NCBI GenBank assembly: GCA_904397185.1
Contig: CAJFOL010000102.1
Span: 1 to 7,064, forward strand
Length of the DNA: 7,064 nt
DNA from: an uncultured Clostridia bacterium
GTDB taxonomy: Bacteria; Bacillota; Clostridia; Christensenellales; UBA1242
Direction of reading: 5' to 3'
Positions 1 to 7,064 of this stretch are shown here, piece after piece. How positions within the stretch are numbered: the first letter of the stretch is position 1; each line of letters starts with the position of its first letter. The translations under genes and the position numbers were made by a program. Under the pieces are notes generated by a model. It was not told the DNA's origin. It saw only the letters and a program-made list of their open reading frames with translations, and ran no database searches.

Positions 1-77
1 TTCGTCAGCACATCGATGTCCACTGACAGGCCGTAGTCAATAACAACCGTATCTTCCCGGATCAGTTCAGTCGGAAG
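1..77 (-). other. Start of the next domain, cut by the window edge
   Basis: Directly after the Cna B domain the protein reads EDTVVIDYGLSVDIDVLT and leaves the window. An 'E-D-T-V-V-I-D-[YF]-G-L-x-V-D-I-x-V-L' strand pair is familiar from Firmicutes surface proteins as the opening of a C-terminal beta domain, often found some distance before the wall anchor. Only about 25 residues are visible, so the assignment is tentative. Positions 1-2 belong to a codon completed outside. Confidence 0.45.
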
Positions 78-3000
78 GTAGTTGATAATCTGATGCGTGT
101 AATAATCCAGATTATTATAAATTGTAGCATAACCGTCAACCGGTTTTTCCATAACAGAATATTCGTATTTGTTACCATCCTCCTTGTATGTCGGGGCATG
201 GATAGTCGTACTCCATATACTATCATCACCGCTTGCCATTTCATCTGTCATGACAAGAGGATTCTGCTCACCCTTAACAGCCTCAACTTGTTTACCATCC
301 TGATTAAGCGTAATTTCTACAGACTCCGGGCGATCCGGATTGTTATCATCTTTCCAGATTTTCTGAATCGTATGCTCTCCGTATATGTCACACGGATCCT
401 GGATATCTCCCCCGCTTCCTTCCGGATCATACTCATTTTCTGTTGTAGGCGTGCCAAGCATCAAATCAGCCTGTGCCGAAGACACATATACGTCAATCGG
501 GAATTTGACTTTTTCGTTCGCTGTTACCTGATATGCCTCTTCCCATACATCACCATGTTTGTACATAGATGAATCTTTCATGTGCTGAACAGGATATACA
601 TAGTAAGCAATTCCTCCAATTTCCTGTCCTGCTTCTGTACTACCAACAATAGAACTGAGTTCTGTGCCGTTTTTACTTAATACTTTCGTAAGACCAATAT
701 CATCCCACTTCCGATATACATTATAAGTATTATCAGTTCCCTCAATTTCAGAAAGTGAGTTCCAGTCATAAACTGTCTTCAAATTACTCGACCCGGAAAA
801 TGCTCCAACCTGATTATCCGCTGCGCGTACTGTATCTGCCTGAACCATCTTATTGTGTTCCAGAAGTCCTTCGTTATTGTATCCAACAAAACCGCCGGCA
901 AATCCATTGGCGCCTTTGCCGTCCTGATCATTATCAGCTCCACCGCCAAACACATCATATCCTGTATCAACGCCGGTTACCATACCATTTATGATTCTGG
1001 TTCTATTTGCCTTAATCAGATGTATTTCTATTGTATTTCCATCTAACAGTTTCCCATCTTCACTGCAATGAAGTGTTATCTCTGAATCTCCAATAGTTAC
1101 ATGTACAGTCTTATTACCTGTATCATCCGGCTCCCCAAGTGAAACACTAATCTGCAGACCGAGCAAATTAACATATGCAACGTCACCATCACTCAACAGT
1201 TTCACCTCAATAATACCAAGATTGATATCAGCCAGATCAATATTCTGAAGATCCCCTGTATAAAGAACATCCAACAATCCCTGAACAATTCTCAATAATG
1301 CTTCTATGAGTACCGAATCGCTTTCCGCATTAACCAGATATGCCATCTCGGTCTTGCCGACGAATCCACCAGCAATCTCATCACTGCTAACCTGTTTCAG
1401 ATTTGTAACAGAGCATCCCGCATCACCATCTTCTTTATTCATAATTGTTGCACTGTTAGCAAATCCTGCAAATCCACCTGCTACTGCCTGCACGTACTCA
1501 CCCTTGCTGAGAGTTCCGCCTGTACTGCGCACCGTAAATCCTGTCGGGATACCACTGACCGATGACGAGAACACATGTGTTCCAAACACATCCAATACGC
1601 CAGCAGACAAATTAATCAGCTGTCCGATTCCTACCTGATCTGCATCAACAGTACCACTCTTATCCATATGTCCAATAAAACCGCCCGTGTAGCTCTTTGC
1701 ACGAACGCTGGCAAGATTGGTTACCTCAGAATTTTCTACAACACCATTCTGCATTGTGCCGCCAAAACCACCAGCATTTCCTTCAAAGGCTGTTGACTCA
1801 GTCGTTCCGCTTCCGACCTGTGCTTCCTCTGTAGCTTCCACACTAAACCCACTTTCAACACCATTTACGGAAGCCTCATAAATGTAGGAACGGAAGTTTT
1901 CAAGAAGTCCTACTTCCTGTGTCTGGATCAAATCCAGAATACTTGAACCACCTTCTGTCACAGACGCTGCACTGCTCACATCTGCCAAGCCAAACATACC
2001 ACCGGCATATTTCCCGCCTACAACCCTCTTTAGATTGTTGACCTGAATTCCATCTGTCTGATCGTTGCGTCCAATTACTGCACCGTTCAGCATACCCGCA
2101 AAACCACCAGCGTAATCCGCATCGCCATAAACACTGAATCCCGTTGTATCCATACCTGTTACAGAAGCATATTCAATATTCGGGACTACAACATCCAGCA
2201 CACTTGCCAGATTACCACCGCTTACATTCCAAATCGCATCAAGAAGATCCTGAATCGGATTTTCCTCCCCTTCCCCGACTTTTGTATCCAAAGCAGCGGC
2301 AGCACCACTTTCAATAACACCTGCAAAGCCGCCAACATGATTCATTCCCTTTACTCCACGAAGTCTGGTAACCGTACACGTGCTCTTTTCCGCATTTTGC
2401 TTTTTAGTCTCTCCAGTGTTTTCATCATCTCCGGTATTAATATGACCACCACTGATACGTCCGGCAAAGCCGCCGGCATCTCCGCAATTATGATCTGTAT
2501 CTCTTCCAGTCGCTTCAATTACCATTCCAGATGTAAATCCCTGTGCACTGGAGCCTTTTATATTCGGAATCAGGATTTGAACAGCCTGCAGAAGATTTCC
2601 CAGTGAAATATTACTTCCAAACAGAGTCAAGCTTCCGACTTCTGCCAGACCCCCGGCTCTCATATCCCCGACAAATCCACCAGCTGCCGACATAGCGATT
2701 ACTTCCCCGACCTGATATGTATGACCATCAACGATCTTTCCGCTCTGCATCATACCCGCGTATCCGCCTGCTGTTCCACCTGCTGATGCATAAGCCTCAG
2801 CCGAATATTCACTTCTTCCGGCCGTAATATCATAGCCATAGGAATATCGCGATACAAAATCCTCCATTTCCTCTTCGGTATCGATTTTATCCAATGAGTC
2901 TCCCGATGATCCCATCAGTTCTTCTTTGTAATCGGAGTCGGAACCAATCGCCTCAACCCATTTATTCCATGTTTCAATATCAACATTCTGAAGCGGTCCA

Positions 3001-6000
3001 TACACTGCTGTGTTCGTCTGGATCGGATACACAATATCAAGAGCACCAAGCAGATTGTCCAAACTAATCAGATCATTCAGCAGGGAAACGCTTCCTGTAC
3101 CGAGTGTGTCAGCAGCCTTCATATATCCCGTATAACCGCCGGCATGTTCGAAACCATATACCGAACGAATCCGATTTGCCGCACACTCTTCACTGTTGCC
3201 GGCAATCCGGCCGCCTTCGCTGTATCCTACGTATCCGCCGGCTGTACCCCTGAGCATACTTCCGTCCGCCGCACATTCCGCTCTGACAATACCACCGCAC
3301 GGAACCGCGTTAGTGCTGCTGTCATTGATAATCGGAATATAATATGACATTAAGGATGCCAAGGCACCTGACACGTCAACAACTTTGTTCAGCAATGACG
3401 TATCACTGAGCAACGAAAGCACATCACCTGGGAGCATCCGCCCTGCATAGCCGCCGGCTGAAACTTCACCAATTACATATTCAAAGCCATTTACATCACT
3501 GTTGTTAATTCGGCTTCCTTCCAGGCTTCCTATATATCCTCCGGCAATACCATCATTTTTATGCTGTGCATCTCCTGCCAGAACAGAGAATCCGCTGCCA
3601 ACGCCGGAAACATCTGAATCTGAGATTTCTGATGCCATTACCTGTAACGCAGTTGCAACGTCACCAACGCCTAAAACTCCTGTTAATGTCAACTTGCCAT
3701 TAACCGCAGCAGTACTTCCAATATCAACCTTACCGGCATAGCCTCCAGCATATCTGGCTCCGGTCACTGCATATTGATTTTGGTCTTCAAAATACTTGCT
3801 TCCGTCTACAGCCTGAAGGTTGTCAGGCACAGCCACTTCCCCTGTGGCAAGATTCCTCACACTGCTCTTCTTAATCGTTAACGCATTACCATATCCCAGA
3901 TATCCCCCGGCTGATCCGGCGTTTGAATCATTCTCCTGTACCTCTTGGGCGCTTACGAAAAATCCTGCTTCATCGCCGACTACTCCGGCTGCATAAATCT
4001 CTGAATAATACGCATTAATCAGACTCAAAAGATCATCAATACTTATGTTCAAGCTGCCGCCCAGCACACCAAGACCTTTTCCAGCTGAAACGAACGCTCC
4101 CGGCATGATACGTCCGGCAAAACCTCCGGCATATGTACTCCCAGCAACCTCTTTGATTCCGGTTACAGCATCCGCAGCTTCCGGCTCTGCCTCATTTTCA
4201 TTCGGTTTATTAATCAACGTACTCTGAAGTTCACCTGCAAAGCCTCCGGCAACATCAGCCGTCACTTTAGCTGTTCCATTAAATTTAACCTGAGGTTTGT
4301 CAAACTCACACATCAGATAGGGCGCAACATCAAGAAGCTGCGAAATATTTACCAATGAAATAATTTCTGTACTTTCTCCATCTGTACCAAAAGTATCTGC
4401 CAGTCCCTCTGTCTGCGTCATACCCGCAAATCCGCCCGCATAGCCATTCTTCGTATCCGCAGTCACTGTACTCACTTTATCAGCTGTGCAATTCTCCGCC
4501 TTTACGGCCATAGCACTTCCGATAAATCCGCCCGCATAGAATTCATCAACATTATTCTCTGATGAGCCGGTTGCTGATACCGCATATCCGCCATCTTTTC
4601 CAGTTACTGAGCTATTCTGAATTGTCACGCGAAGCGTGCTGCCCAGTGTAATCAGACTGCTAATGTTGATCAGTCCCAGCCCCAGAACGTTCAAACCGCC
4701 AACATCCAGAACATCTGCTGTTCCAAGTGCGCCTGCAAACCCTCCTGCACAGTTCTTCGCAGATACACTTCCCATACCTGTGATCACAACATTAGAGATA
4801 TCTCCACCAAAACCTGCACCTATCGCCCCGCCGGCATAGTTCTCCTCGGATGAGATCTGAATATCTGTACCTGTAATCTGCGTATCCTGCAGCATGAAAG
4901 GCTTCATATAAGGAGCCAGCGTATTATTAAGTATACCGCTCATGTTAACGGCATTTGCCTGACCAATTGCCCCGCCGGCATTATTCTTCGCACTGACTTC
5001 GACGAGATTACTGATGGAATTCTCCTGGTTTAAAGGAACATAGTTCAAAACTTCCTGCGCTTCATTCCACACTCGCGACACAGTTGCAAATTGGGCTTTT
5101 TTATCATCAGCACCTGTTTCTTCTTCCTGTTGGACTGATTCCGAAGCAGAAAGTTCTGCGGAACTGATAATCTGTACACCGTCCCCTCTTCCAGTAATAC
5201 CTCCCGCGTAATTCTCTGTCGCAGTAACCGTTGTATCTCCTGTTAAATAACAGCCTGCAATAACCGCTGGATAAATACCAGCAAGAGAAAGCAAATCAGC
5301 GTCCGCATTCCCATTTAATATTAAGCCCAATAATTCCGATAAAAGATCCAGCAAATCACTTTTACCTTCATTATCTGTCTGACTGGCCAACGAAAATGCT
5401 TCACCAAGAGTTGAATATCCGACCAAACCACCAGCATAACTTTGAGTAGCATTAACTACAGTATTACCATTGACACCGCTGTCCACCAGATAACTATTAC
5501 ACAATGAACCAACCATTCCACCACTGTAATTTGATGCATTGACCTGAATATCGCCATTAACAGACGACCCTAAAATAAAACTGTTGTTAACCATGGTACT
5601 AAAATCAATGTCTACACCTATACTCGTCAACAGTCCTAAAATCTGTACATCTGTAGCCATGCCTGCAAAACCGCCTGCATGATTTTCCGCGTTAATCTCT
5701 AACCCGTTCGGTGCATCAACAGTACAGTTTTTCATCTGCGCTCCAGCCTGATAACCGATAAAACCGCCATAATAATCTTTATTATCTTTATTTACTATTA
5801 ATTGCGTATTATCGCTAACCGTCTTATCATAAGTTACAGAACAGTGATTAAAAGACGGTGCCACAAATCCAACTGGCTCCAGTTCACTCAGATCTAACAA
5901 GCCGCCATTTAATAAAATTTCGAGAAGTGTTCCCACATCAAGCAATGGAATAATATTTAATATAGTCTCCAGTATCCAGACAACCCCACTTAAAGCTTTC

Positions 6001-7064
6001 AATAATCCGGCATATAAGGTTTTCCCTTTTGCACTTCCTACAAATCCACCTGTTGCATTAGACTGGCTCTCTATATGCTGAAGATTTGTAACTGAACAGT
6101 TTGAAATCTTCACCTCTCCAAACACACGACCGGCAAACGCTCCGGTTGATGCTGCTGTAACATCAAAATCGTCTGTACTCAACGCTTCTCCCAATCCAGG
6201 AATTTTTTTCAAAACTTCTTCCAGTAATCCAATTAATCCTCCGGGCGGTTCATAAAATCCGCTATATCCATTAACAATTTTCACCTTATCTAATTGAATA
6301 TTTTTAACATAGATGGGAACACTTTTATCGCCAAATTTATCTTCTATAGACGTATCCAACGCTTCTGTACTCACCGATGCAAAAAAACCAACTCCTTGCG
6401 TCTCTTCTCGATTCAAAGTACCTGACGTTTCTACATTAATATTCGAAATAACAGGAATATTGGATACCTCCACCATTTCCTCATCTGACTGTGCAACGAG
6501 GCTCTCGATTGTATGCTGAGCATCTGCTTTAGCACCGATCATATTTCCATGGAACATAAGAGGTTCCCATGGCTCATTATTCAAATCTATATCTCGGAAG
6601 ATAATATAATTTGCCTCAGTTGTATATTTGAGGTCCTTATATAACTTGATATACGCCTCATTGTCCTCCGAATCAGCTGTAAGTTGCTTGTTTCCTTCCT
6701 CATCTATAGAAATAACATACTTCGTTGAAGTAACATGGGTTGTACTACCTCCAATATTACTATCATTCAGAAGATCCGTATGCTTTTCAAAACTATCCCC
6801 TTCTATTCCTGTAATATTATAGAGATCAGTACTATCGAATTTAATATCATCTTTCTCAATCCCTGCATCAGAAAGAGTCGTTATATTTAAGTCCGCATCC
6901 CCCGGATAATATGGTTTTAACTTATAGTTGGTACCCCAAACCCATTCCCTTTTAAAATACATCGGGACAACTGCCACATCATCACCAATCGCCCTCAGCT
7001 GCTTTTCGTTTCCAATAAGAATATACGTCTCGCCGTCAATCTTCATTGCCGACTGACCGATAAA
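1..7064 (-). CDS. Giant GLUG-like-repeat surface protein with Cna B-type domain (partial at both ends)
   Basis: One uninterrupted reading frame of 2,354 codons fills the window; no in-frame stop was found when every codon was translated. Start, signal peptide, C-terminus and any wall anchor lie outside, so the first and last residues here are window edges, not true ends. In protein order it has a non-repetitive leader (residues 1-307), 16 tandem two-motif glycine modules (308-2091), an unrecognised segment (2092-2223), a Cna B-type domain (2231-2329) and the start of another domain. Cna B domains are known from Gram-positive adhesins and pilins, and GLUG-type repeats from secreted bacterial proteins, so I infer an exported surface stalk or adhesin. 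There are no catalytic motifs that I recognise. Modules keep the protein pattern but vary their codons, which argues for an old, selected repeat. Frame and strand are near certain; the adhesin role is inference. Confidence 0.95.
78..375 (-). other. Cna B-type domain, probable intramolecular isopeptide (residues 2231-2329)
   Basis: The segment follows the Cna B pattern in order: a first strand HTIQKIWKDDNN, the RPESVEITL strand typical of the family, an N-Q-D-G-K turn, a W-S-T-T-I strand, a KEDGNKYEYSVMEKPVDGY block and a final THQIINY strand. Known Cna B domains form a Lys-Asn isopeptide bond assisted by an acidic residue. The matching residues here would be Lys2235 (codon at 360-362) before I-W, Glu2306 (codon at 147-149) in V-M-E, and Asn2328 (codon at 81-83) in I-I-N. 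The usual ITN is read as IIN. Length is close to the normal size of 80-100 residues. The bond itself is inferred from motif positions. Confidence 0.85.
396..791 (-). other. Unrecognised segment between array and Cna B domain (residues 2092-2223)
   Basis: After the last glycine motif the sequence becomes rich in Tyr, Trp and charged residues, for example YDWNSLSEIEG, YNVYRKWDDIG, AYYVYPVQHMKDSSMYKHGD and EKVKFPIDVYVSS. It ends in a flexible linker with PTTENEYDPEGSGGDIQDP. The pattern suggests a compact beta-containing spacer of about 115 residues followed by a hinge. I cannot assign it to a family. It separates the putative stalk from the isopeptide domain. Confidence 0.5.
996..1256 (-). other. 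Beta-rich extra segment before the last module (residues 1937-2023)
   Basis: The distance from module 15 to module 16 is 194 residues, the longest in the array. The extra stretch alternates polar and hydrophobic residues as beta strands do: NIDLADINLGIIEVKLL, then VAYVNLLGLQISVSLG, then TVHVTIGDSEITLHC, then TIEIHLIKANRTRII. Turns between them are DGD, EPDDTGN and SEDGKLLDGN. This could be a small beta-sandwich or hairpin domain inserted into the last turn of the solenoid. I recognise no named family. Confidence 0.55.
2379..2432 (-). other. Charged loop in module 12
   Basis: A Thr/Glu/Lys/Asn-rich stretch (GDDENTGETKKQNAEKST) is inserted after the HINT strand and before CTVTRLRGVKG. It raises the a-to-b spacing to 47 residues. 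It lies at the same topological point as the loops of modules 4, 7 and 8. Confidence 0.55.
2829..2999 (-). other. Acidic helical insertion between modules 10 and 11 (residues 1356-1412)
   Basis: Module pitch here is 157 residues against an average of about 117. After the leucine-rich linker and the YPIQTNTAVY strand there is an extra segment containing VDIETWNKWVEAIGSDSDYK, then a Gly/Ser turn and a strongly acidic run (DSLDKIDTEEEMEDFVSRYS) before YGYDITAGRSE resumes the usual strand. Asp and Glu are abundant, with two tryptophans. It falls between modules rather than between motifs a and b, unlike the other loops. Its function is not recognisable. Confidence 0.6.
3780..3842 (-). other. Inserted loop in module 8
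   Basis: About twenty extra residues (GEVAVPDNLQAVDGSKYFEDQ, trimmed to its core VAVPDNLQAVDGSKYF) separate the VRNL strand from the YAVTGARYAGGYAG strand and motif. The a-to-b spacing becomes 54 residues. The loop is hydrophilic and carries both charges and two aromatics; I recognise no domain in it. Confidence 0.55.
4170..4202 (-). other. Acidic loop in module 7
   Basis: A short acidic insertion (NPKN-type turn read as NKPNENEAEPEAAD in the protein) follows the TLIN strand and precedes AVTGIKEVAG. It lengthens the a-to-b spacing of this module to 40 residues. Its position matches the insertions of modules 4, 8 and 12. Confidence 0.55.
5028..5162 (-). other. Charged insertion inside module 4 (residues 635-679)
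   Basis: The two glycine motifs of this module are 76 residues apart instead of about 30. The extra stretch begins with a Ser/Glu/Gln-rich run (SASESVQQEEETGADDKK), followed by QFATVSRVWNEAQEVLNYV, which looks helical. After it the normal strand resumes (SISNLVEVSAKNNAGG). It sits between motif a and the V-x-x-L strand, the same place where modules 7, 8 and 12 also carry insertions, so it is probably a solvent-exposed loop or small lobe rather than a separate folded domain. Confidence 0.6.
5883..6020 (-). other. Very hydrophobic leucine-rich linker of module 1 (residues 349-394)
   Basis: This is the most hydrophobic of the linkers that separate modules. It starts TLYAGLLKALSGVVWILETI and continues through NIIPLLDVGTLLEILLNGG to LLDLSELE. 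Leu, Ile and Val dominate, but scattered acidic residues, prolines and glycines recur, and equivalent shorter linkers appear after almost every b motif. A membrane span is therefore unlikely; an amphipathic helix or hydrophobic turn packed on a solenoid fits better. Leu codons here are often TTA, unlike the middle of the gene. Confidence 0.6.
6144..7064 (-). other. Leader region before the repeat array (residues 1-307)
   Basis: This stretch has no AGGFxG tandem pattern but reads like the entry to a beta-helix of the kind seen before GLUG repeats. Residues 14-27 contain YILIGNEKQLRAIG, and residues 152-169 contain NYIIFRDIDL followed by PWEPL. These resemble the 'value, element, baseline' strands ending in a D-I-D-L turn that commonly precede glycine repeats in such proteins. 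A degenerate G-V-G-F-F-A motif sits at residues 224-229, and strands such as PIYVKNIQLDKVKIVNGYSG follow. Around residues 275-290 a PPGGLIGLLEEVLKKIPGLG segment forms the first leucine-rich linker. The family similarity is from memory of the pattern, not from a search. Confidence 0.55.

Larger units (their letters stand above)
792..6143 (-). repeat. Array of 16 degenerate tandem modules, each with two AGG[F/Y]xG motifs (residues 308-2091)
   Basis: Each module has a first motif (a), about 30 residues with an N-x-x-V strand, a second motif (b), a leucine-rich linker, and an S-x-V-[T/N/S]-G-x-x-x-G-[F/Y]-x-V strand leading to the next module. Motif starts (a/b residues) are 308/339, 433/464, 515/545, 621/697, 745/774, 845/877, 940/980, 1053/1107, 1175/1204, 1276/1309, 1433/1462, 1531/1578, 1653/1688, 1765/1794, 1863/1899 and 2057/2087. 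The a-to-b spacing is 29-33 residues in ten modules and longer where loops are inserted. Module pitch ranges from 82 to 194 residues, averaging about 117. The repeats resemble GLUG-type glycine motifs and suggest a right-handed beta-solenoid. Glycine codons vary between copies (GGC, GGT, GGA, GGG), so the DNA repeat is weak although the protein repeat is strong. Confidence 0.9.

Noticed and set aside
93..572. Plus-strand open frame of 159 codons
   Set aside because: It is antisense to the Cna B domain and the segment before it, whose minus-strand frame has clear family motifs. Its translation has no recognisable domain, and no convincing ribosome site precedes it.
1306..1638. Plus-strand open frame with repeated NPPA-type motifs
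   Set aside because: Pro-Pro-Ala runs are the antisense image of the AGG motif of the real gene. The same shadow appears in the plus-strand frames near 3502, 4045 and 4636.
885..4980. Recurring ccgccggc-type DNA words as regulatory or recombination sites
   Set aside because: They fall exactly on the codons for Ala-Gly-Gly of the repeat motif and vary as codons do, so coding explains them.
5883..6020. Hydrophobic run read as a transmembrane helix
   Set aside because: Equivalent linkers recur after most modules and contain acidic residues, prolines and glycines; many spans in the middle of a surface repeat protein are implausible.
6228..6242. A GGLIG motif at residues 275-279 as a possible 33rd array motif
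   Set aside because: It follows Pro-Pro and lies at the start of a leucine-rich linker, with no paired motif at the usual 30-residue distance, so I left it in the leader.
1..7064. CRISPR array, tRNA, rRNA, insertion sequence, promoter or terminator
   Set aside because: No evenly spaced identical repeats, cloverleaf-like segments, transposase motifs or hairpin-plus-T runs stood out, and the open frame leaves no intergenic space.

Overview
The whole window is the interior of one very large protein-coding gene on the minus strand. The frame whose codons begin at 7064 and run down to position 3 has no stop codon across 2,354 consecutive codons. I translated it codon by codon. Neither the start codon nor the stop codon lies in the window, so the protein is longer than 2,354 residues and both ends are missing. 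Residue numbers here are window numbers: residue 1 is the codon at 7064-7062 and residue 2354 is the codon at 5-3. All plus-strand open frames, and the short minus-strand ones in other frames, are shadows of this gene.

The protein looks like a giant secreted, cell-surface protein of a Gram-positive anaerobe. Lachnospiraceae or other gut Clostridia is my best guess, from the domain style (GLUG-like glycine repeats followed by a Cna B-type domain) and a GC content that looks moderate by eye. No taxonomic marker gene is present, so this is inference.

Layout in protein order (right to left in the window): (1) 7064-6144, residues 1-307, a non-repetitive leader that reads like the first turns of a beta-helix. 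(2) 6143-792, residues 308-2091, a tandem array of 16 divergent modules. Each carries two AGG[F/Y]xG-type motifs, 32 in all, separated by leucine-rich linkers and by S-x-V-[T/N/S]-G strands. Several modules carry hydrophilic insertions, and one carries a beta-rich extra segment. (3) 791-396, residues 2092-2223, an unrecognised segment ending in a Gly/Asp/Pro linker. (4) 375-78, residues 2231-2329, a Cna B-type domain with the Lys, Glu and Asn expected for a self-formed isopeptide bond. (5) 77-1, the start of a further domain that continues off the left edge.

The likely picture is a long repetitive stalk or adhesive fibre, stiffened near its C-terminal side by an isopeptide-locked domain. Ligand and wall-anchoring mode cannot be read from this window. 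No RNA genes, CRISPR arrays, mobile elements, promoters or terminators were seen.
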